Shown: one piece after another, positions 44,818 through 53,836 of the stretch
Layout: each line of letters begins with the position of its first letter
Numbering within the stretch: the stretch's first letter is position 1
Source of the DNA: Rossellomorea aquimaris
GTDB lineage: Bacteria; Bacillota; Bacilli; Bacillales; Fictibacillaceae
Assembly: GCA_020524245.1 (NCBI GenBank)
Contig: JAIVLN010000007.1
Location: forward strand, 62,001-126,000
DNA length: 64,000 bases
Direction: 5' to 3'
Translations under genes and position numbers: made by a program
The notes under the pieces: generated by a model
Told to the model about the DNA's origin: nothing
Databases searched by the model: none
The model's input: the letters and a program-made list of their open reading frames with translations, nothing else

Positions 44818-45690
44818 ATGTACTCTGTGACAATTTCATTTGTAGGATTGATGATTGTGATCTATCTGATTACAGAATGGTACCAATATGAATCAATGCT
44901 CTTTTGGGTTGACCTTTATGAAGAGGAAGAGGGACACGAAGTGAAGTGGACGGTTGTTAACGAAGAAAAGCCGACAGATAGCTCACTCATTAATTACGGT
45001 GAACTATACGGAGATGAAGCAAAACAAATTGTACAAAAAAGGAAAGCTAGTATTCAAGTCAGCAATATTGAAGGAACAGAGGCCGAAGGGCTTCTGTCCT
45101 CCCTTCAAAAAGAACTTGATACAGCAGACTTAGATGAAGAGATGCTTGATTCTACAAGAGAAGATACAAGTGCTAATCAAGCTCGAACAGAGTATCTACA
45201 ATCCACTTTGAACTCGATTGCAGAAAACGGAACACAGTCTGAAAACCTTGAAGATATGGTCATGATGCAACATGAACTTTATCAGCTGCAAAATCGTCAA
45301 GCTGATTTGAATCAACTAGAAAAAGATTATGGACAATTCTTCCAAACAGATGAATCCAACAGCTTTAATGATGAAGACGTGTTGAAGATTGAGGATATGG
45401 ATGTTCCGAAGGTAGATTGCGAGAAAAAGCGTTACGCAACCGCTTTAATTACTGACAATGAGTTAGGAGAACAACGGTGGAGAGGTAAAGTCGTAGGAAA
45501 AGAAGGAGAGTTCATTCATTTCTTTGATGGTTCTAAAAGAGCATGGATATATGCAGGCTCTAAGAAGAACTCCATCTCAATAGGGGATGAACTGCTTTTG
45601 GATGTATACCGAGATCCGGACGAGATTACGATAGAAAACCTTTTTCGTCTTAAAAGACCTGAAGCGGTAGCTGTAGCACAAGCAAATTAA
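44818..45690 (+). CDS. Membrane-anchored hypothetical protein
   Basis: 290 aa: one N-terminal membrane helix (about 3-20), an acidic coiled-coil region (about 70-180) and a C-terminal small beta domain (RWRGKVVGKEGEFIHFFDGSKRAWIYAG, about 225-260). RBS AGGGAGGAAATT. In operon with the helicase (23-base gap). No known family. Confidence 0.65.
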   Translation: MYSVTISFVGLMIVIYLITEWYQYESMLFWVDLYEEEEGHEVKWTVVNEEKPTDSSLINYGELYGDEAKQIVQKRKASIQVSNIEGTEAEGLLSSLQKELDTADLDEEMLDSTREDTSANQARTEYLQSTLNSIAENGTQSENLEDMVMMQHELYQLQNRQADLNQLEKDYGQFFQTDESNSFNDEDVLKIEDMDVPKVDCEKKRYATALITDNELGEQRWRGKVVGKEGEFIHFFDGSKRAWIYAGSKKNSISIGDELLLDVYRDPDEITIENLFRLKRPEAVAVAQAN

Positions 45691-45706
45691 ACATGGGGTG
45701 ATGAAT

Positions 45707-45892
45707 ATGAAAGGGCAAATGCTGAACAAAGTCATTAACAATGGTGGTCACTTATTTGAAGGAGATTATCTCTACACACGTTCAAATTGTTGTAAGTGTG
45801 GAGAGGATTTCGTATTAACGGAACATGATAATCCTGCTCACGATGGTCCTCGCGTATTGGAATTTCCAGACGTATGTGACGAATGTCTGTAA
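45707..45892 (+). CDS. Small zinc-ribbon protein
   Basis: 61 aa, ATG 45707 after GGGGTGATGAAT. Contains CCKCGEDF near 25-32 and VCDECL at the end, a CxxC...CxxC site. Function unknown. Confidence 0.65.
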   Translation: MKGQMLNKVINNGGHLFEGDYLYTRSNCCKCGEDFVLTEHDNPAHDGPRVLEFPDVCDECL

Positions 45893-45916
45893 GCAGAATA
45901 TTTAGATATTGTCATT

Positions 45917-45977
45917 GGATACGACTTTTTGTCGTATCCTCCCTAAAGATGTCGAATAATCGGCATTTTTAGGGAGG
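45917..45977 (+). repeat. Twin overlapping hairpins
   Basis: GGATACGAC/GTCGTATCC (45917-45939, TTTTT loop) and, overlapping by 2 bases, CCTCCCTAAA/TTTAGGGAGG (45938-45977) with an inner ATG-CG/CG-CAT stem. The pair may switch between folds. The wider gap 45893-46184 also holds a -10-like TATAAT near 46096 and no gene. Confidence 0.6.
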
Positions 45978-46184
45978 ATGCCAAAACCCTGTAGTGGAGG
46001 TGTTTTTAAGAGATAACTAGGATAATGTACCTAATTCCAATGTATGACTTATCTGTCAAATTCTCAATTTTTAAGGAAATCTGTCCAATATTATGTATAA
46101 TTGTGGATGTTAAGTAAAGCAATAGTACCTTTTAAATGTAATTCTAATATACTACGCATTTCGAAAAGAACAGGAGGAATTAGT

Positions 46185-46853
46185 ATGATATTAACAGACT
46201 CTCAAATCAGCGAACTAGTAAGTAAGACTAAAGACCGACAAATATCCGTTCAAAACGTTGAATTCAAGTACAGCCAAAAAACCCAGAAACTTATCATCGA
46301 TCCAAAGGGTGTAGGAAATATTCCTCATGAAGATGATTTCTATGAAAATCTGGAATTTGATTTGTCATGCATGGATACCAGCTGTATCTCAAAAATGGTC
46401 AAAAGATTTAACACAGACTTTACCGTAAATAGTGCTGTCTTACCCGATGGGACTATGAACTTAGAAAACTTGCAAATGGATATGAACATTACGGTGACTT
46501 CAAGACAAAGTATGAATCCTTTACCGCTACTGGAGGACAAGTTTCAGAGTGTTGCCCCGCTTTTTAAGTATGCAACAAACATAGAGTTCGTTTATAACAA
46601 GTACAGACTATGCAACATTAATCTAACATTCAACTTCAATCTTGATGATGTGAGCTCTCAGCTTGATAAGCCGGGTTATAACCAAACTGTACTAAATCAA
46701 TGGCTAGCTATCTCTTCACACGTCCTCATGTTATACAAGACGCAGAATGAAGAAGAACATACTTATTACTGCAATGTACCCATCGTGAAGGGGCAGTTGT
46801 GTTTTGAAAACCGAATGGAGTCATTGAGAGGTTACTTCAGCTATGGCGTATAA
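46185..46853 (+). CDS. Hypothetical protein
   Basis: 222 aa from ATG 46185 (RBS ACAGGAGGAATT; the upstream in-frame ATG at 46101 has no site). Soluble, beta-rich. The stop overlaps the next gene by 11 bases. No family recognised. Confidence 0.65.
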   Translation: MILTDSQISELVSKTKDRQISVQNVEFKYSQKTQKLIIDPKGVGNIPHEDDFYENLEFDLSCMDTSCISKMVKRFNTDFTVNSAVLPDGTMNLENLQMDMNITVTSRQSMNPLPLLEDKFQSVAPLFKYATNIEFVYNKYRLCNINLTFNFNLDDVSSQLDKPGYNQTVLNQWLAISSHVLMLYKTQNEEEHTYYCNVPIVKGQLCFENRMESLRGYFSYGV

Positions 46854-47454
46854 ATGGTTCAGCAAAATCTTTCTGGTAACCATTATTCTTTTCAGTGTAA
46901 GTGCAGTGGTACCGGCAGTGTCCTCTGCTAATTCAGATGTACCAGATTTCATTAAGAAATCTCAAAACAAAGAACACAACAAGATTGAGAAGAAAGAGAT
47001 TTCTTTGTTAGGTGGCATTGCACCAGAAATTGATAAATGGATTGGTCCCGTTTACAAGATGGGAATTAAAATTCTAACCATCATCTTCGTAGCAGGAATT
47101 ATTGGGATGTCTTTTGCAGGACTCACTAAAACAGGTCATTGGATGAAATGGGCTACTGGAGCAATGTTATTTTCCTTCATCGCTTTGCTCATTCTTAGAC
47201 TCGGGCCTACATTATTCTTGACAACGAATGTAGTTGGTTTTACACTAATTGTTAACAATACTGTAACTTTATTACAAATGATTGCATTTTGTGCAACTAT
47301 CGGAATGATCTTAACATCATTAGGAATTCGTAAACTTTATACAGTGGTTGGTAATCACCCAGAGTACTATAAATGGTCAAAGGGTCTTGGAGTAGCGGCA
47401 CTTGTATTGGGAGTATTAACCGCCGTAATACCTGTTCTGTTTGATGTTGTATAA
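46843..47454 (+). CDS. Signal-peptide membrane protein, VirB2-like topology
   Basis: 203 aa: signal peptide (about 1-29), then helices around 65-90, 95-115, 118-150 and 180-200. Signal peptide plus adjacent hydrophobic helices is reminiscent of conjugative pilin or channel subunits, but no conserved motif supports it. Membrane location is clear; the role is a guess. Confidence 0.6.
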   Translation: MAYKWFSKIFLVTIILFSVSAVVPAVSSANSDVPDFIKKSQNKEHNKIEKKEISLLGGIAPEIDKWIGPVYKMGIKILTIIFVAGIIGMSFAGLTKTGHWMKWATGAMLFSFIALLILRLGPTLFLTTNVVGFTLIVNNTVTLLQMIAFCATIGMILTSLGIRKLYTVVGNHPEYYKWSKGLGVAALVLGVLTAVIPVLFDVV

Positions 47455-47511
47455 CTTTTACTAAGTCATTCTCATAGTTACATAATTTATAATCAAAAGG
47501 AGGGCATTGAG

Positions 47512-48132
47512 ATGTTAAAGCTTGTAGTCGATAATACGAATGAAAACAATGTAAATGGAAGCCAGGATAAAACCTGTAGATCTCATTGCCTGAACTTTGA
47601 TGCATCTACAAATGAGTGTGGTTTCTTTAAAGATATTAATCTTGATGATCCGAAAACAACTGAGCGATGCCAGAAGTACTTTGAATGGGAAAAGGACCTG
47701 GACGTAGAGGAAGAAGAAATCTTTGAGTTAATTGACGATGAGTTCTCCGTAGAGTTTGAAAGTAGCGATTTTCCTTTTGAGATTATGGGGGATAAATTTG
47801 AAAAAGGTCAATCTGAGTATCCATTTGCTCCTGACTTTGATTGCGGCCATGAAGATGGGATTTGGTTTGTAGCAGAAGATGAATCCTTCGGTTGCTGGAT
47901 TATTAACCATTCCAAGAAACGCTTTCTAGATGTGAACAGTCATGTGGCAGCTAAAGAGGGATGGAGTGAGAAGATTTACAAGTCTCCGTACCCGCTACAT
48001 AACCATAATGCTTCTGCTCCACTATGTTCTCGAATGGCATGGTATGTAGAACAGGATGGTTATGGCCAGTATGTTTTAGTCATTAATGGTAAGATTCAAA
48101 TGCTAACTGAGAAGAAACCTAAAAGTTGGTAA
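47512..48132 (+). CDS. Hypothetical protein with cysteine-rich N-terminus
   Basis: 206 aa, RBS AAAAGGAGGG. Residues about 22-56 carry four cysteines in CRSHCLNF...NECGFF...RCQKYF, a possible metal site. An acidic middle and a beta-rich C-terminus follow. No family recognised. Confidence 0.65.
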   Translation: MLKLVVDNTNENNVNGSQDKTCRSHCLNFDASTNECGFFKDINLDDPKTTERCQKYFEWEKDLDVEEEEIFELIDDEFSVEFESSDFPFEIMGDKFEKGQSEYPFAPDFDCGHEDGIWFVAEDESFGCWIINHSKKRFLDVNSHVAAKEGWSEKIYKSPYPLHNHNASAPLCSRMAWYVEQDGYGQYVLVINGKIQMLTEKKPKSW

Positions 48133-48167
48133 TTTAGAGTTAATACTTGTATAAGGATGCGATAGAA

Positions 48168-48455
48168 TTGGAATTAATAAAGAATTTAAAGTCGTCGCTT
48201 TCAATAACTGTAGGGTTTGCTTTAGTTTATTACATTGTAAGATTGTTATTTAGTTTGAGCTACCCATTGGAACCTTTGTATCCCATGGCTATAGATCCGT
48301 ACAGTTTCCTGTGGTTTTTAAACTTTATATCACCATATTTTCTAGAAACAATAACGGTTTCTTTAAGTGTATTCATCTCAATATTCATTGTCTTTAGTAT
48401 CATTACATTAGGCGGAGTGCTAGGTAAAAGTCTTCTACATAAATTTAGAGTCTAA
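48168..48455 (+). CDS. Small membrane protein
   Basis: About 95 aa from TTG 48168 (AAGGATG in front); the upstream TTG at 48147 is possible. Two membrane helices (about 10-32 and 60-85). Unknown. Confidence 0.5.
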   Translation: MELIKNLKSSLSITVGFALVYYIVRLLFSLSYPLEPLYPMAIDPYSFLWFLNFISPYFLETITVSLSVFISIFIVFSIITLGGVLGKSLLHKFRV

Positions 48456-48527
48456 ACCTGCAAGGAGCCAATAAGATCAGATAGAAAAACAACACAATCA
48501 TAGATTTCCGTTTATTAGCAATTCCTA

Positions 48528-48629
48528 TTGTTTGTGATGTTTAAGTTAAGTATACTTATAGGTAACAACAACATTTAAATTCAAGGGACGCCCCTGAAGA
48601 GGAATTATTCTCTTTAGTGGCGTCTTTTT
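48528..48629 (+). promoter_or_regulatory. Promoter and GGGAC-type terminator leader, copy 3
   Basis: TTGTTT (48528), 17-base spacer, TATACT (48551-48556), then AAGGGACG and a terminator hairpin GACGCC-CT-AAGAG/CTCTT-AG-GGCGTC (48587-48624) with five Ts, right before the ribosome site of gene 48655. It shares AAGGGAC and the C-rich stem with 6861 and 11731. It looks like an attenuated leader for the response regulator. Confidence 0.75.
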
Positions 48630-48654
48630 GCTTTTTTGGAAAAGAGGGGACGTT

Positions 48655-49344
48655 TTGAAAGTATTATTAATTGATAATGAGGTCATGTTTCGGAATGGTA
48701 TAAAACACTTACTTGAATTACATTTTGAGAATGTAGAATTTGGAGAGGTAAGCATTGATGATTGGGATAAGTCAATGAAAGCGGATTATATTATCCTGGA
48801 TGTTAACTTAAGAGACACATGTTCTATCAGTATTCTCAAGCATTACACTAATCTTGGGATTCCAGTAATCGTATTCACAAGCTTGTATGAGAAGTCCGCT
48901 TCACTCAAAATACTGAAGCATAATGTTGCCGGTTATCTGCTAAAGCAAATGGAATCAGGAGAACTATTTAAGGCTCTTGAACTTATCTTCGATGGAGAAC
49001 GGTACTATCATCGCAATGTATCTACCTTCATCTACACTGAATACTTTCAGAGTAAGCAAAATTCAGAAGAAAGAATTAATCAAGAATATAAATACAATCG
49101 ACCAATAAACCTTCTAACCAAAAGACAGTGGCAGGTGCTTGAGCTTTTAGCACAAGGATACAACAATATGGAGATTAGTGAGCAGCTACATATCAGTGAT
49201 AAAACTGCTAAAAATCATGTGTACACAATTATAAAAAGGTTTAACATGAGAGATCGATTAGGTGTCGTTTTATACGCTATCGGTAAGAAGTGGGTAAAGG
49301 ACCCCAATGTGAAAGAGCTACAGAAGCAAGTTACCAATATTTGA
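48655..49344 (+). CDS. LuxR/NarL-type response regulator
   Basis: 229 aa from TTG 48655 (RBS AGAGGGGAC). Receiver domain with the acidic LLIDNE, a probable phospho-acceptor Asp in DYIILDVNL, the switch VFTS and the Lys in GYLLKQ. GerE/LuxR helix-turn-helix at about 160-220 (LTKRQWQVLELLAQG, NNMEISEQLHISDKTAKNHV). No sensor kinase is adjacent, so it is an orphan. It may control plasmid genes. Confidence 0.85.
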   Translation: MKVLLIDNEVMFRNGIKHLLELHFENVEFGEVSIDDWDKSMKADYIILDVNLRDTCSISILKHYTNLGIPVIVFTSLYEKSASLKILKHNVAGYLLKQMESGELFKALELIFDGERYYHRNVSTFIYTEYFQSKQNSEERINQEYKYNRPINLLTKRQWQVLELLAQGYNNMEISEQLHISDKTAKNHVYTIIKRFNMRDRLGVVLYAIGKKWVKDPNVKELQKQVTNI

Positions 49345-49424
49345 CAATGACCAAACCCTCGTGTATTATGTTGTTATCATTTAGTTTAAAAATAATAACA
49401 ACCATTATCAGGAGGGTGATTGTA

Positions 49425-49742
49425 ATGAAAAAGCAAACTATTGCTATTTTTGGTGGATCTAACGAAATGACGTATAAAAAGATTGGTAAGAAAATGAATT
49501 GTAAGGTACTTTTTCATAATGGCAAGACCAGGAACGGTGGCGTTAAGAAGGACTTTAAAAACCTGGTTAAAAACTCTGATTGTGTTGTCGTACTATTAGG
49601 GGCTATAGGTCATGTATCTATGGACGTTGTGAAGTCTTTATCTAAAGAATATGGAAAGCCGTTAGTCTTTCAACAAGGGTTTGGAGCATCGATGGCTATT
49701 CAACGTGGTCTAGAGCAATTGAAAGTTAACAAAGCTGCGTAG
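49425..49742 (+). CDS. DUF2325 protein (short form)
   Basis: 105 aa from ATG 49425 (RBS CAGGAGGGTG). It matches DUF2325: IAIFGGSN, a middle LVKNSDCVVVLLGAIGHVSMDVVK, and KPLVFQQGFGASMAIQRGL. The larger protein at 55033 has the same domain at its C-terminus. DUF2325 proteins are small Rossmann-like proteins in Firmicutes, function unknown. Confidence 0.8.
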   Translation: MKKQTIAIFGGSNEMTYKKIGKKMNCKVLFHNGKTRNGGVKKDFKNLVKNSDCVVVLLGAIGHVSMDVVKSLSKEYGKPLVFQQGFGASMAIQRGLEQLKVNKAA

Positions 49743-49752
49743 GTGATTTATC

Positions 49753-49887
49753 GTGTTACACAAAAATGAAGACCAATTGATTCATGAGCTAATTGAACTA
49801 GGGATCTTTAAAACAGGTGATGGAAAGCAACTCTATGAACTAAGCTTACATGAGCTTCTTGTAGAAATAGAGAATACTAGAGGGTGA
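49753..49887 (+). CDS. FbpA-like small protein
   Basis: 44 aa from GTG 49753 (RBS AGGTGA). Sequence LIHELIELGIFKTGDGKQLY plus LSLHELLVEIE matches the Fur-regulated basic protein A pattern (LI..LI..GIYK..DGRQLYELTL.EL). In B. subtilis FbpA acts with a small RNA in the iron-sparing response. No Fur box is identified here, so iron control is not shown. Confidence 0.65.
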   Translation: MLHKNEDQLIHELIELGIFKTGDGKQLYELSLHELLVEIENTRG

Positions 49888-50005
49888 TGGTACGAGCTAT
49901 CCACATAAGATTATGACAACCGAGGGTTAAAAAATAATACGATTCAAACGTGCTATACGTTTATACTTGAAGTAGTAGAGCGAAAGTATAAAGGAGTGTA
50001 GTAGT

Positions 50006-50380
50006 GTGGATCAAAAAAAAGAGTTCAAAGATGTTGATTTAATGACGAAAGAGGACGCTATTAAAGAAGTAAAAAGATTTTTTAAAGGGAACAAAAAATT
50101 CATTGATATGGCAGTTTCGATCATTTTGTCTACACATCATTTTGAAAAACTAGATAGTCTTGAATTAATGTCTAACAATTGGAACTGGGAAAAATTCATG
50201 AAAATTACTCTTGATACAAAAACGGGTTTTAAACAATTTTACTATCGTAAAGGGAATCCTAAATACGCACCAGGTAATGTAGCACCTCATCTTGAAGGTA
50301 ACAAAACTTTTGATATTGACGGGTTTCGAATCGTTATTTACGAAACCAAAACATCTAAGGCGGAAGAATATGAATTTTAG
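50006..50380 (+). CDS. Hypothetical protein
   Basis: 124 aa from GTG 50006, with AAAGGAG 9 bases upstream. Charged N-terminus. No recognised domain. Confidence 0.6.
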   Translation: MDQKKEFKDVDLMTKEDAIKEVKRFFKGNKKFIDMAVSIILSTHHFEKLDSLELMSNNWNWEKFMKITLDTKTGFKQFYYRKGNPKYAPGNVAPHLEGNKTFDIDGFRIVIYETKTSKAEEYEF

Positions 50381-50476
50381 GTACTTAATGAACAAACCTT
50401 GTATCAGTTGAAGGATTACTTAATATTGCCAATAAAAAATATATATCCAACATGAAAACAATTGCGACGGAAAGGA

Positions 50477-50587
50477 ATGAAAAAAATTCCCTGTGAACAT
50501 TATTTTAAGATTGTCAGAAATGATGATGAAGTAGTAAAGAAATGTATTTATTGTGGTAAGGAAATAGTCATTGTTGATGAAGATTAG
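50477..50587 (+). CDS. Very small Cys-containing protein
   Basis: 36 aa (MKKIPCEHYF... KKCIYCGKEI) with C, H, C and C positions suited to a small zinc site. The RBS AAAGGA abuts the ATG, which is unusual. Moderate support only. Confidence 0.4.
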   Translation: MKKIPCEHYFKIVRNDDEVVKKCIYCGKEIVIVDED

Positions 50588-50637
50588 TGAATAGTTCGAA
50601 CATACTTGAGATCTATGAAACAGAAAGGAAGATAATT

Positions 50638-50829
50638 ATGAGTAAAAAAATTCAACTATCTATGACAGTAACTTGGGAGTATGAGCCTGATAAAGAAAAT
50701 TATGATGAAGGTATGACAATTGAAGATATGGCGAAGTCAGACGCCAGTCATCCCGAAATTCATTATTTAATCAAAGAAGAAGGATCGTATAGTGATGTTA
50801 AATGGAAGATTATTGAGAAACCTCAGTGA
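50638..50829 (+). CDS. Small hypothetical protein
   Basis: 63 aa, ATG 50638 after AAAGGAAG. Acidic, beta-rich start (KIQLSMTVTWEYE). No family recognised. Confidence 0.55.
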   Translation: MSKKIQLSMTVTWEYEPDKENYDEGMTIEDMAKSDASHPEIHYLIKEEGSYSDVKWKIIEKPQ

Positions 50830-50888
50830 ATGAATAATACGATCACACATAAAGTAGAGCCAATATGTGTAAGAAAAGGAGAGGCATA

Positions 50889-51119
50889 GTGAAAAAGTTT
50901 ACATCAGAATTATCAGAAGAACAGGGAATTGTTTATCATCACCTGCAAAAAAATGTGAACGATGATGGTAGTAACCTGGTGAGTCTATGGGTTGAGATTT
51001 CGGAGTTTTATGAAGAAGTACCAAGCTATATTTGTGAAACATACGAAAAATTGAGCAGTATAGAGCAAATTGAAGTAATTCACTTTATTACTAAAAAGAT
51101 TATTCGGAAAAACAAGTAA
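50889..51119 (+). CDS. Small hypothetical protein
   Basis: 76 aa from GTG 50889 after AAAAGGAGAGG. Soluble helical protein. Unknown. Confidence 0.55.
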   Translation: MKKFTSELSEEQGIVYHHLQKNVNDDGSNLVSLWVEISEFYEEVPSYICETYEKLSSIEQIEVIHFITKKIIRKNK

Positions 51120-51158
51120 AGAGTGTTGCAGTACTGACAGACAGTAGGAGAGATATTG

Positions 51159-51548
51159 ATGCAGGAATTAGAAAAGCTAGTATCTGAGAATGGTTGGCAT
51201 TTGCATTTCTGGGAATCACGCTACGGAAAAGGAGTATTTGGTATGGTTTCTCTTAATCCGTACTACATTAATGAAATTTATGATATATCCACTGGTGCAG
51301 ACATTGAAGCTGTTGAATTTGAATTTTATATACAAGGGGCAGGATCGTGGCTTCCAATTGTTAAAGGAGAAAGTATTAAAGACGTTCTGGATTTATTAGA
51401 TAAGAAAGTTGTTCTAAATAACATTGTTTGGTCACATGCAGTAGATCAAGCTTACGAGTGTATTATTGAAAAGAATGACGGTAATTATGGACTAAGAGTT
51501 GCAATTGATGAAAGAGTTTCACCCTTATTTAAACCTACTAATCTTTGA
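51159..51548 (+). CDS. Hypothetical protein
   Basis: 129 aa from ATG 51159 (RBS AGGAGAG). Soluble mixed fold. Unknown. Confidence 0.6.
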   Translation: MQELEKLVSENGWHLHFWESRYGKGVFGMVSLNPYYINEIYDISTGADIEAVEFEFYIQGAGSWLPIVKGESIKDVLDLLDKKVVLNNIVWSHAVDQAYECIIEKNDGNYGLRVAIDERVSPLFKPTNL

Positions 51549-51684
51549 TTTTTTCAACATTAATCATACAACATCAAATTTTGAGCAGAAGTATTCACCA
51601 AGGAAGGTATCAGATTTTATTAAAAGTAACCATAAACGTTAAGGTGGATTTCATACATAACGCATGGGTTAAGGGGTTGGAAAT

Positions 51685-53823
51685 ATGTATTTGATAATTG
51701 CAGAGAAAGAGTTGCAAGCAAAGAAGCTGGCCGCTCCATTTAAAAGTAAATCAAAAGGTGATTGTATTGAAGTTGAACCGTGTGATGAGCTACCTAAAGG
51801 TGCACGTATCGTTTGGTGTTCAGGACATCTATGCGAACTAAAAGAACCTAAACAATATGACGATAGTTTCTCAAATTGGGAATTGGGAGATCTGCCGATT
51901 ATTCCAAAACAGATGGAATTTAAAGTTGGGAGCGGAAGGAAGAATAAGCTCTTTAATGTCATTAAAAAATACATTCATGATTCATCTACTTCTTTGTTAG
52001 TGAACGGGGGGGATAGCGGCAGAGAAGGACAGTTAATTGTCGATTTGGTTATTACCCTAGCCGGAGGTAGCAATAAGCCAGCCAAACGTTTATGGATCAC
52101 CTCTTTAACCAAAGATGGAGTGAAAAAAGGTTTTAAAAATCTTCATGACAACAAAAGGTATCATCCCCTATATTTAGAAGCCAAAACACGAGCTCAAGCA
52201 GATTGGCTAGTAGGCATAAATGCTACCCGTTGCTTGACCTTACTGATGAATGAAAAAGGGGCGAGCGGAACATTTAAAGTAGGACGCGTAAAGTCACCCA
52301 TTATGACAATCATCTATGAAAGAGAGCTTCAAATCGAAAACTTCATTTCTGAGCCCTTTTGGGACGTTGTAGCAACGTTTAACATAGAAGGTTATACATA
52401 CGAAGGTAAATGGTTTAATGATGACATGAGTCACCTCATGCACCTCTCCCACGCAAAGTTAATAGAAGAGCAAGTGAAAGATAAACCTTGTGAAGTCGTA
52501 CTGAGTGAAAAGGAAGACGATAAGAAACGCCCTCCTAGGTTTTTCAACACCTCCACACTCCTTACCAAGCTGAATAAGAAATACCAATATTCCACCCAAA
52601 AAGGGACAAAACTTTTGCAGGAGCTATACCAAAAAGGCTTCTTAACTTATCCAAGAGTAAAACCAGAAGTGGTTACCGAAGGAGAAGCAAAAGAGTTTCC
52701 TACTATCCTCAAGGAAATTGCTAAGATTCCAGCTTACAGTGATTTAGTACCAGAGGAGATCCGTGAACTGATTACTGACAAGCGGTATGTTGATGCTTCG
52801 AAAGTAGATGATGGACATTACGCAATTATTCCAACTGAGGTAGTACCTGACTTAAATGAACTCAGTAAAGATGAAGCGAACGTTTATGATTTAGTGGTTC
52901 GGAGATTAATTGCTGCACACTACCCTGACGCCTTATATGAGAAGCGGAAGGTAATTACAGCTGTTGATGGTTTTACTTTTTTGACCAAGCATACGTCTAT
53001 TATAGATATGGGATGGCGCTTTGTATTTGAAGAAGAAAAAGAGCCTACTGATAGTGAACCTGTACCTGATATGAAACCGGGAGCGTTAGGCTTAACAGAA
53101 GAAGTGGACCTAGATGAAAATGAAACCAAACCTATTCCGAGGTTCACTGAAGGTGATCTGCTTACAGTGATGGCTAATGCTGCTCATTACATAGATGATA
53201 CGGCGAGAAAGGACTATTCAAAACAAGAACTTAGTCTTGGAACGGATGCAACGAGAGCTAATATTGTTAAAGAGTTAATTGAATGCTCTTACATTACTGT
53301 TGAGAAGAATTTGGTACATATCACCCCGAAAGGGAGAATATTAGTGAATGCCCTTCAGAGTTCTGAAGGTATATTGTCCTCACCATTATTAACCGCAAAC
53401 TGGGAGAGAGCCTTACTTCAAATTGGTGAAGGTAAACGGGATCATACTCAGTTCTTAAATACAACTCGAGTCATGGTTGATAAAGTTATTCGTGAGATGA
53501 AAGAAACATCAAGCAGATGGGAATTTGAAGAAGAGATCCAGGAGCAAAAGGAAAGCGAATCTATTGGCCATTGTTTAGAATGTGGTTCTGAGTTAGTTGA
53601 AAGACAGAAGTTTTACGGTTGCAGTGCATATAAGCAATCAGGGTGTAATTTTAAGGTGTTCAAGGTTGTTGCAAGCAAGAAGGTACCAATAAAAGAATTA
53701 CGTAAACTTCTTGAAAAAGGTACAACTTCAAAGCTGAAAGGTTTTAAAAATAAGGAAAAGAAACCCTTCGACGCTTACCTGACATGGAACTCAAATTCAA
53801 AAAAGGTAGAATTCAAGAGATAA
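51685..53823 (+). CDS. topB: DNA topoisomerase III
   Basis: 712 aa type IA topoisomerase. The TOPRIM domain starts MYLIIAEKELQAKK and includes GGDSGREGQLI near residue 108. The catalytic tyrosine is Y322 in LTYPRVKPE. A C-terminal zinc finger (CLECGSELVERQKFYGCSAYKQSGC, about 631-655) follows. It relaxes or decatenates DNA through single-strand passage; plasmid topB genes are often tied to conjugal transfer or plasmid resolution. RBS AAGGGGTTGG. Confidence 0.95.
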   Translation: MYLIIAEKELQAKKLAAPFKSKSKGDCIEVEPCDELPKGARIVWCSGHLCELKEPKQYDDSFSNWELGDLPIIPKQMEFKVGSGRKNKLFNVIKKYIHDSSTSLLVNGGDSGREGQLIVDLVITLAGGSNKPAKRLWITSLTKDGVKKGFKNLHDNKRYHPLYLEAKTRAQADWLVGINATRCLTLLMNEKGASGTFKVGRVKSPIMTIIYERELQIENFISEPFWDVVATFNIEGYTYEGKWFNDDMSHLMHLSHAKLIEEQVKDKPCEVVLSEKEDDKKRPPRFFNTSTLLTKLNKKYQYSTQKGTKLLQELYQKGFLTYPRVKPEVVTEGEAKEFPTILKEIAKIPAYSDLVPEEIRELITDKRYVDASKVDDGHYAIIPTEVVPDLNELSKDEANVYDLVVRRLIAAHYPDALYEKRKVITAVDGFTFLTKHTSIIDMGWRFVFEEEKEPTDSEPVPDMKPGALGLTEEVDLDENETKPIPRFTEGDLLTVMANAAHYIDDTARKDYSKQELSLGTDATRANIVKELIECSYITVEKNLVHITPKGRILVNALQSSEGILSSPLLTANWERALLQIGEGKRDHTQFLNTTRVMVDKVIREMKETSSRWEFEEEIQEQKESESIGHCLECGSELVERQKFYGCSAYKQSGCNFKVFKVVASKKVPIKELRKLLEKGTTSKLKGFKNKEKKPFDAYLTWNSNSKKVEFKR

Positions 53824-53836
53824 AGGAGTGTAAGTA

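Noticed and set aside
51549-51665. Short frame reading FEQKYSPRKVSDFIKSNHKR before topB
   Set aside because: It looks coding-like but has no start codon or ribosome site and is out of frame with gene 51159; too little to support.
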